DNA of 64,000 bases from Amia ocellicauda (taxonomy: Eukaryota > Chordata > Actinopteri > Amiiformes > Amiidae). The notes beneath the pieces were generated by a model. That model ran no database searches, was not told where the DNA came from, and saw nothing but the letters and a program-made list of their open reading frames with translations. Shown piece by piece: positions 56,501 through 64,000 of the stretch. The stretch is from NCBI RefSeq assembly GCF_036373705.1, contig NC_089863.1, positions 5,453,357 through 5,517,356 on the forward strand, written 5' to 3'. Position 1 is the first letter of the stretch; the number at the start of each line of letters is the position of its first letter. A program made the position numbers and the translations under genes.

Positions 56501-58074
56501 AGATTTTGTTTCATTAGCAGGATCTAATTTGAGTTCTTCTGCCTCAATGTCATTTCAGACATCTAATGCTGCCCCACCACCTCTTTGATTATGCCCGTCT
56601 CCCCTAAACTGTGTATCCTTTCAACTTGTATTCATCCCCATCATTGTCTGTAAGCCATGTTTCTGTCACTCCTACAACATCATAATAGCTTAATTGGGGT
56701 TTTATTTATGTCGTAGGACATTAATTGAAGTATTTGATCAAATGAAACCGTAAGTGATTGGGTTTTATTAAGTGAATATGTACTGTATCTGTTATATATG
56801 ATTTATTAAGAGCTCTATTGTGGTTTTATTTATGTAATTTGCAATTGAATGTTCACAAATGTCGGTGACTTAAATGCCGGGATGCCCCTATTCTGATCTG
56901 CTCTCCTGTCCTCCCCCAGGAGCTGTAGAGGCCAGCGCTCTCCCTGACTCTGGGAAAAGGGCTCCCACTGAGCAGCAGCCCTGTGAGCAGGAGTGGGGCT
57001 CCAGTCTGAGGCAGGACACAGAGCCCACAGCTACTGAAGACAACAAGAGTCTGTCTGAGCAGCACAGGAGCAGACACGGTGAAATGGAGCTCAGTGGACT
57101 GGAGTCTGGCCACATGGCGGAGCCACAGACTGTGGGTTTAACACAGGGACTCGGGGCACTGGGATCTGAGTGTGGACCCAGTGCAGCTGGTGCTGAGCCA
57201 GACTCTGCCAGTACACAGTGTGAGCCCAGTGTTGCGTCTGTTCACATTAAGACAGAGGACAGTGAACTGGAGTGGGAAATGCATACGGCTGTGGAAGAGG
57301 AACCCTGTGATCTTAGAATAGACAATATCACAGGAGGCCTCTGTAAACTGGAGCCGCAGCTTCCGGTAGATGCGCTGTGTGACGCTGACTCTGGTGCCTT
57401 GAGGATGGGGCCCAGTGGAGGCAGTGACAGTGCAGTGAGGGGTGAGAGCACATCTTCACACTGCAGACAGCTGCGTCCTGGACCCTCCAGCTCTGACTGT
57501 CCCCCCTCAAACACAACTAGGAAACGTCAGGGCTGCCACCGCTGCCCCCAGTGTGGGAAAACATATAGGAACTTTGGAAGCTTTAAAAAACACCAATGCA
57601 TAAGGAAAAGAGTGCACTGCTGCAGCCTGTGTGGGAAGGGCTTCACTAGTGCATCAAGAATGACAACTCACCAGCGCATTTGCACAGGAGAGAAACCGTA
57701 CAGCTGCACCCAGTGTGGGAAGAGCTTCAGTTATCCAGGACAACTTAAACGTCACCAGCGCATTCACACAGGGGAGAAACCATACAGCTGCTCCCAGTGT
57801 GGAAAGAGCTTCAGTCAGGTAGTACACCTTAAACTTCACCAGAGCATTCACACAGGGGAGAAACCGCACAGCTGCACACTGTGTGGGAAGAGCTTCAGAC
57901 TTTCAAACACCCTTAAAATTCACCAGAGCATTCACACGGGGGAGAAACTGCACAGCTGCTCTCAGTGGGAAGAACTTCGCTCAGGCAGCAAACTTTGAAT
58001 CTCACCAGCAGGTTCACATGGGAGAAACCGCACAGGAGCTCCAAGAGTGGGAAGAGTTTCAATTAGGCAAACAA

Positions 58075-59320
58075 CCTTAAATCTCAGCAGTGTATTCATA
58101 ATAGAGATAATCTATACTGGTTTGGATTTGTAAATTATAATTACGCAAGCAGTTATGTTAATAGTTCTATGTATGAGTGTTCTATGTGTCTCTGTATTAT
58201 AGCAGTCATAACATGGTGGGGGGTATAATTTATGGACGACTGCATCTTCATTTTACACCCCAAAAAGGCAGTCCAAAACAAACCATAAAGTAGTCACTAC
58301 CACAGTAATTTTCCTTAGCTCTGATTGTCAGCATTTTTAGCAATGGCCAGAAGACAGCTGCTGACTTTGACACACCTGTGACTGTAAGAAAGTTCAACCA
58401 TGAAAAGTTAAACAGTTGTTTTTTTGGTCAAGTGTTAGTCACAGTTTCTCATTATCATTCAGTCTGCTGAGTGACAGGAGTGTAAAGCAGCTGATCAGAG
58501 CAGATCTTTGTCAGGCACAGCAGTTAGACATCAGTGTTTGTCTGGAAATTCACACAATTCTGTGTCTGACTCCATTCTCCAGTAGTGAATGTCACTCATC
58601 TGTACCACACATGAAATACACTACTACAGTGAAAAACTGTTTTAGTTGATACTTTATTATTCATATTTGCAGAATCCTTACCCTGGATGACTTAGCTGAC
58701 TGAGATTTTCCAGTTTACTGTGTTCTGATGTTTTTAACAGTGCTGTTAGAATGTGACTGATAACTCTTAGTGTTAATAATTGGGTCATTTTTGTATTCTA
58801 ATCTGAATTGTTACCATGTTTTGTAGATTTCACATCCATGTCATTAATCACTTATTTTTCTAAAATCTAAAATAAAAATGTACATTAACTCTGCTACAGT
58901 TCTTTCTGTTGGGTGTGTGAACAAGCTCTTGTATGTCAAGGTTATTGCTTGCAGGGCCGGCCCATGGTACAGGTGGATTAGGGGGTTGCCTAGGGCCCCA
59001 GAATATCAAGGGAGATAATCATATGTATCCGTGTAATATACCCAGAATGGCCACATTTTAATAGGGAAAGATAACTGCCTGGTCCGTTTATTGTGGGTTT
59101 CAAGGTAAAGTAAGTTGCTGATAGACATTTCATGGTTAATGGCAATGCAGATCACTTTTGTATCCTATGATCATTATGCTCTCTATATTGTTGTGGGTCT
59201 GTTATGTACTGTTCAGTACTGTACATCGTGTTGTAATCCTAACTTTATAAAACACTTCTATTTATGGTTTTGTAGCTCCACCATTGATGTGAAAACCCAC
59301 TTGGTAAGATCATTAAAACA
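58075..59320. other. 3' flank of the second zinc-finger copy and decayed repeat
   Basis: 58075-58610 matches 16740-17340. Near 58952 a hAT-like end (CAGGGCCGGCCCATGG) occurs without a partner. There is no coding signal. Confidence 0.5.
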
Positions 59321-59325
59321 GAACA

Positions 59326-59670
59326 TTAAACAACAAGGCGCAATGCACAAGACAATCCTTTGCCCTTCGCATGGTTGCATTTAAACCGCTCGTCTCTAGT
59401 GCAATAAACTAAAGTCCACAGCAGTCTGATCATGGTGTGCTTCTGTCTGGGGATCAGCTCCATGATCCGCCGCACCTCCCTCACCGAGCCCTCCAGCCTG
59501 TAGTATCTGAGGATCAGCTGGAACATATCCATCTTGTCTGTGGCCTCCTTTACGCGCCGTGGGATATTTGTGAGGTAATTCTGAAACCTCCTGTACTCTT
59601 CTTCCTTTAACTCATGCATAAAGTCGGCCAGAGCCCAGAACCACTTGTCCTCGTCGATGTGAGAAGCCAT
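59326..59670 (-). CDS. Stand-alone PYD exon (PYD3)
   Basis: ATG at 59670 opens a 114-codon frame. The first 88 residues are a clear pyrin domain (HELKEEEYRRFQNYLTNIP, QLILRYYRLEGSVREV, RIMELIPRQKH), closest to PYD2. Unlike PYD1 and PYD2 it has no GTGTGT donor after the domain; the frame runs on for about 26 basic residues to a stop. It could act as a PYD-only protein that blocks inflammasome filaments, or be an exon orphan. The Tc1 copy C begins 61 bp upstream of the ATG and has replaced the usual PYD 5' flank. Confidence 0.65.
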   Translation of the reverse strand: MASHIDEDKWFWALADFMHELKEEEYRRFQNYLTNIPRRVKEATDKMDMFQLILRYYRLEGSVREVRRIMELIPRQKHTMIRLLWTLVYCTRDERFKCNHAKGKGLSCALRLVV

Positions 59671-59730
59671 TTCTGTGAACTAGTGTGGCAACATCTGTTG
59701 ATACTTTATTACATACATTATATATATATA

Positions 59731-60939
59731 CACTCACCTAAAGGATTATTAGGAACACCATACTAATACTGTGTTTGACCCCCTTTCGCCTTCAGAACTG
59801 CCTTGACATTGATTCAACAAGGTGCTGAAAGCATTCTTAAGAAATGTTGGCCCATATTGATAGGATAGCATCTTGCAGTTGATGGAGATTAGTGGGATGC
59901 ACATCCAGGGCACGAAGCTCCCGTTCCACCACATCCCAAAGATGCTCTATTGGGTTGAGATCTGGTGACTGTGGGTGCCAGTTTAGTACAGTGAACCCAT
60001 TGTCATGTTCAAGAAACCAATTTGAAATGATTCAACCTTTGTGACATGGTGCATTATCCTGCTGGATGTAGCCATCAGAGGATGGGTACATGGTGGCCAT
60101 AAAGGGATGGACATGGTCAGAAACAATGCTCAGGTAGGCCGTGGCATTTAAACGATGCCCAATTGGCACTAAGGGGCCTAAAGTGTGCCAGGAAAACATC
60201 CCCCACACCATTACACCACCACCACCAGCCTGCACAGTGGTAACAAGGCATGATGGATCCATGTTCTCATTCTGTTTACGCCAAATTCTGACTCTACTAT
60301 CTGAATGTCTCAACAGAAATCGAGACTCATCACACCAGGCAACATTTTTCCAGTCTTCAACTGTCCAATTTTGGTGAGCTTGTGCAAATTGTAGCCTCTT
60401 TTTCCTATTTGTAGTGGAGATGAGTGGTACCCGGTGGGGTCTTCTGCTGTTGTAGCCCATCCGCCTCAAGGTTGTACGTGTTGTGGCTTCACAAATGCTT
60501 TGCTGCATACCTCGGTTGTAACGAGTGGTTATTTCAGTCAAAGTTGCTCTTCTATCAGCTTGAATCAGTCGGCCCATTCTCCTCTGACCTCTAGCATCAA
60601 CAAGGCATTTTCGCCCACAGGACTGCCGCATACTGGATGTTTTTCCCTTTTCACACCATTCTTTGTAAACCCTAGAAATGGTTGTGCGTGAAAATCCCAG
60701 TAACTGAGCAGATTGTGAAATACTCAGACCAGCCCGTCTGGCACCAACAACCATGCCACGCTCAAAATTGCTTAAATCACCTTTCTTTCCCATTCAGACA
60801 TTCAGTTTGGAGTTCAGGAGATTGTCTTGACCAGGACCACACCCCTAAATGCATTGAAGCAACTGCCATGTGATTTGGTTGGTTAGATAATTGCATTAAT
60901 GAGAAATTGAACAGGTGTTCCTAATAATCCTTTAGGTGA

Positions 60940-60942
<3 letters not shown>
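59731..60942 (-). mobile_element. Tc1/mariner DD36E element, copy C (1212 bp, inactive)
   Basis: Full inverted ends with TA flanks inside TA repeats on both sides. The transposase frame (60793-60032, 253 aa) ends at a TGA that replaces R254 (CGA to TGA). About 10 bp are also lost near 59804 and A/T substitutions are scattered. D155 is kept in a WCDESRF context. Confidence 0.93.

Positions 60943-60944
<2 letters not shown>

Positions 60945-60980
<36 letters not shown>
60945..60980. repeat. (TA)n microsatellite
   Basis: TA run at the right border of Tc1 copy C; a shorter TA run lies at its left border (59719-59730). Confidence 0.9.
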
Positions 60981-60981
<1 letters not shown>

Positions 60982-61750
60982 CTAATATATGGAAGCCCAT
61001 TTCCGCCACACAAAAAAAAAAAAGCCCCGATTTTTAAATTTATTTTCTGGTCAAATTGCTATCTTATAATTACGACTTACTCTAACGGGTACTGGGCATG
61101 CACCAACAGGACGGTTGCAATGGAAGCAGTCAGGTCGTTACAAGTTAGTATGTTAGCTAGCACAGTGGTTAAGACACTCCCCTCTGAGCCTGGCGTTGTG
61201 GGTAGGGATGGGGATCGTTAATTTGTATTGATATTGATACTATTTTCGAGACTGCTTAACGATCCAAGTCTTTATCGATACCACTATCGATACTTTTCTA
61301 TTATTTGGTGGAAAGACTAGACGACAATACATTCTTAACAGAAATGTTATTGCTATTATTGCAAAAACTGTGAGTCTTTAATTTCAGATTTCAACATAAC
61401 GTATAACTATGAGAACAGTAAAATAATATATCAGCAGCAAAATGTCCAACACGTTTTTTACAACAAAGAAAATAAATATATATAAATAAAATAAATATTA
61501 TGTTTTACACAAAAAGAAAAAAGAATCGACAGCTCTTCTTCACAGCTCTTCACACACTGTGCTCGTAAATTATTTTTCCCGTTCGCGCACGCATCTAATT
61601 TTAGGTGTATATGTGAGTGAAATAGTTGCACTGTAGAGCCCTGAATCGGCTTAATATTGTCAACGATGGAGACTCTATAAAGTTGGGGTGCGCTTACCAT
61701 GCATACCTGGGGTGGAGGAGGATGACTGTCCTGCTATGTACATGTCCTGC
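60981..61750. other. Interval before the tandem array
   Basis: No coding signal. Around 61200-61300 is GGGATGGGGATCGTTAATTT with ATCGATA motifs, which looks like the end of a DNA element. No partner end was seen. Confidence 0.4.
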
Positions 61751-61766
61751 TATGATTTCGATACAT

Positions 61767-62228
61767 TTATTTGTTTTCAATTCTATAAATGTTGCATTCG
61801 ATTTTTTTATTTTTGATCTCAAAATCAATTTTTTGACTAGAGGCAGAGGAGGGTCGTGGTTTGGAGGAGGTGCGACGGCGAGGGCTGACTACCGGAGTAC
61901 TGGCAGGACCAGCACTGAAGGGTGCTGCTATCTCTGAAGCTCCAAAGTCAGCCAGCTCCTCAACCAGCCGCTCCCTGAAGGCCAACTGTGTGAGATGCGC
62001 CAGCCCTTTCACCTTGGTCAGCTGCTGGTGCAGGATGAAGGAGTTGACGACAGCAGTGTCCACAAAGTGGTAAAAGAGGGTCTTGTACCACTTCATGGTC
62101 TTCTGCAGGACATGGCAGTAGCCGACCAGAGCATCGGACAGGTCGACGCCCCCAATTCCAGCAGTGTAGTCCTTCACGGCACAAGGGATGGGGACATCCT
62201 TCCGTATCCAAGCTCCATTCTCCTTCAC
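61767..62228 (-). pseudogene. piggyBac-type transposase C-terminal fragment, unit 1
   Basis: 153-codon frame with the pattern [39 protein letters not shown] and ILHQ, which is the conserved last part of the PGBD/IS4-type catalytic core (usual form Y-N-x-x-M-G-G-V-D). A Lys/Arg/Ser-rich tail follows. There is no N-terminal domain, no first two catalytic aspartates and no CCHC/PHD-like finger. The Met of MGGVD is Ile. A fragment, not a working enzyme. Confidence 0.85.
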
Positions 62229-62859
62229 TCGGCGATTGGCAAAGTCATATAGATATTAATTCATACATACAGTTAGGTCCATAACTGGGTAGATGAGTAG
62301 TGGAGGACACCGTGAGCACACTGGCCTGGTCTGGCTACCCAAGTAGGGGTACTGATGCGGAGGTTCCTAGGGGCAGCCATGGGGGAGGAGCAATGGCAGG
62401 TAGCGGTCCTCAGGCCACTGCAGGAGGAGCTGCTGACGTGGCACCAGTGGATCACAAAGACAGTGCAACACCTCCACTAGGGTTTCTACAGGGCCAGTGC
62501 CGATGAGATGTGGAAGACTTCTGCCGACTGGCAGATGCAAGACGCTGAATCGGCGCTGCTGTTGAAACCGAGACAGTCGATACCATCCCACACAGAGATC
62601 ACCAGACCAGCCCACCTGCTCACTGATTGGGTTAGGAAGAACCGTCACTCAAAACTACTGGACCAATGGAGAGCCGAGATCCACGCCTCCCTGTAAATCC
62701 CACCCTCACGACAAAACAGCGCCAAAACTCGTAAACGAAAGAAAAAAAATCGAAAGCAAAGAAACTGGCGACAAAAACAAAAAATGCAGCATCACAAGCA
62801 AAGACGAGGGCTGCAGGCCAGTCTTGATAAAGTTTTTTTTTTTTTTGATTTCAATACAT

Positions 62860-63321
62860 TTATTTGTTTTCAATTCTATAAATGTTGCATTCGATTTTTT
62901 TATTTTTGATCTCAAAATAAATTTTTTGACTAGAGGCAGAGGAGGGTCGTGGTTTGGAGGAGGTGCGACGGCGAGGGCTGACTACCGGAGTACTGGCAGG
63001 ACCAGAACTGAAGGGTGCTGCTATCTCTGAAGCTCCAAAGTCAGCCAGCTCCTCAACCAGCCGCTCCCTGAAGGCCAACTGTGTGAGATGCGCCAGCCCT
63101 TTCACCTTGGTCAGGTGCTGGTGCAGGATGAAGGAGTTGACGACAGCAGTGTCCACAAAGTGGTAAAAGAGGGTCTTGTACCACTTCATGGTCTTCTGCA
63201 GGACATGGCAGTAGCCGACCAGAGCATCGGACAGGTCGACGCCCCCAATTCCAGCAGTGTAGTCCTTCACGGCACAAGGGATGGGGACATCCTTCCGTAT
63301 CCAAGCTCCATTCTCCTTCAC
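62860..63321 (-). pseudogene. piggyBac-type transposase C-terminal fragment, unit 2
   Basis: Same 153-codon frame in the second tandem unit, with four visible residue changes (for example Q to H in ILHQHLTK and A to S in APFSSGP). The open frame is kept in both units, consistent with very recent duplication or gene conversion. Confidence 0.85.
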
Positions 63322-64000
63322 TCGGCGATTGGCAAAGTCATATAGATATTAATTCATACATACAGTTAGGTCCATAACTGGGTAGATGAGTAGTGGAGGA
63401 CACCGTGAGCACACTGGCCTGGTCTGGCTACCCAAGTAGGGGTACTGATGCGGAGGTTCCTAGGGGCAGCCATGGGGGAGGAGCAATGGCAGGTAGCGGT
63501 CCTCAGGCCACTGCAGGAGGAGCTGCTGACGTGGCACCAGTGGATCACAAAGACAGTGCAACACCTCCACTAGGGTTTCTACAGGGCCAGTGCCGATGAG
63601 ATGTGGAAGACTTCTGCCGACTGGCAGATGCAAGACGCTGAATCGGCGCTGCTGTTGAAACCGAGACAGTCGATACCATCCCACACAGAGATCACCAGAC
63701 CAGCCCACCTGCTCACTGATTGGGTTAGGAAGAACCGTCACTCAAAACTACTGGACCAATGGAGAGCCGAGATCCACGCCTCCCTGTAAATCCCACCCTC
63801 ACGACAAAACAGCGCCAAAACTCGTAAACGAAAGAAAAAAATCAAAAGCAAAGAAACGGGCGACGAAAACAAAATTGCAGCATCGCAAGCAAAGACGGGG
63901 GCTGCAGGCCAGTTTTGATAAAGTTTTTTTTTTTTTTTTTGCTTTCGATACATTTATTTGTTTTCAATTCTATAAATGTTGCATTCGATTTTTTTATTTT

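Larger units (their letters stand above)
50231..57998 (+). pseudogene. C2H2 zinc-finger gene, unit 2 copy, broken
   Basis: Paralog of the gene at 9917-16719. Exon 1 (50231-50374) matches for 47 codons, then a deletion equal to unit-1 bases of about 10060-10279 removes its end and splice donor; the frame now stops after RETLVSY. Exon 2 starts at 56920 after the conserved CCTCCCCCAG and reads in frame with the acidic spacer, one degenerate finger and about four fingers (one with the last His changed to Cys, HQRIC). A 2-bp loss in TCAGTGTGGGAAG near 57965 then shifts the frame, and the stop is at 57998. Fingers matching 6 and 8-11 of unit 1 are gone. A product from a downstream start in exon 2 cannot be excluded. 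Confidence 0.8.
61754..64000. repeat. 1093-bp tandem array containing piggyBac transposase pieces
   Basis: Two full units (about 61754-62846 and 62847-63939) and the start of a third at about 63940. Corresponding features are offset by exactly 1093 bp (61767 and 62860; 62273 and 63366). Units differ by a few substitutions and T-run length. Each begins CATTTATTTGTTTTCAATTC and contains a minus-strand piggyBac frame and a second, unrecognised frame. The array continues off the right edge. Confidence 0.93.

Noticed and set aside
58952..59040. Complete hAT element starting CAGGGCCGGCCCATGG
   Set aside because: Only one terminal sequence is present; no opposite end or target duplication was found nearby.
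1..64000. CRISPR arrays, bacterial operons, phage or plasmid features
   Set aside because: No regularly spaced direct repeats of CRISPR type and no prokaryotic gene organisation; introns and vertebrate repeats dominate.

Overview
Vertebrate nuclear DNA, most likely from a ray-finned fish. The evidence is split coding exons with GT/AG borders, pyrin-domain (PYD) and caspase-type exons, C2H2 zinc-finger arrays with TGEKPY linkers, and a mobile-element mix typical of fish: Tc1/mariner, hAT, PIF/Harbinger, piggyBac, CR1/L2-like and Tx1-like LINEs, tRNA-derived SINE pieces and a decayed endogenous retrovirus. No bacterial features were seen. The species cannot be fixed from the sequence.

Host genes fall into a repeated cassette. 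Unit 1 (about 1-17.3 kb) holds, on the minus strand, a PYD-plus-caspase-like gene (PYD exon 2905-2626; further exons down to base 1, continuing outside the window). On the plus strand it holds a two-exon zinc-finger gene (9917-10157 and 15143-16719, 605 aa). Unit 2 (about 32.6-58.6 kb) repeats this order in broken form: caspase-like 3' exons at 33.3-32.6 kb, 5' exons and a dead PYD exon at 44.5-43.3 kb, and a truncated zinc-finger gene at 50.2 and 56.9-58.0 kb. After each zinc-finger gene comes another PYD exon on the minus strand. The one at 24.9 kb splices in frame to a 402-codon protein with an unrecognised lysine-rich region; the one at 59.7 kb stands alone. The window therefore looks like an expanding and decaying cluster of PYD (inflammasome-type, death-fold) genes interleaved with zinc-finger genes.

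Mobile elements explain most of the remainder. The caspase intron of unit 2 holds a 9.4-kb hAT element (33804-43227) with a perfect 8-bp target duplication. Inside it lies a PIF/Harbinger element (about 34900-41773), and inside that a Tx1-type LINE (about 37089-41285). Three near-identical Tc1/mariner elements with DD36E spacing lie at 18567-19787, 54196-55416 and 59731-60942; two keep a full 346-aa transposase frame. At one orthologous TA site the two units carry two different Tc1 elements. The right end (61.75 kb onward) is a tandem array of 1093-bp units that each contain a piggyBac transposase fragment.

Exon models come from reading splice consensus and phase by eye. Family calls come from motif recognition, without database searches.
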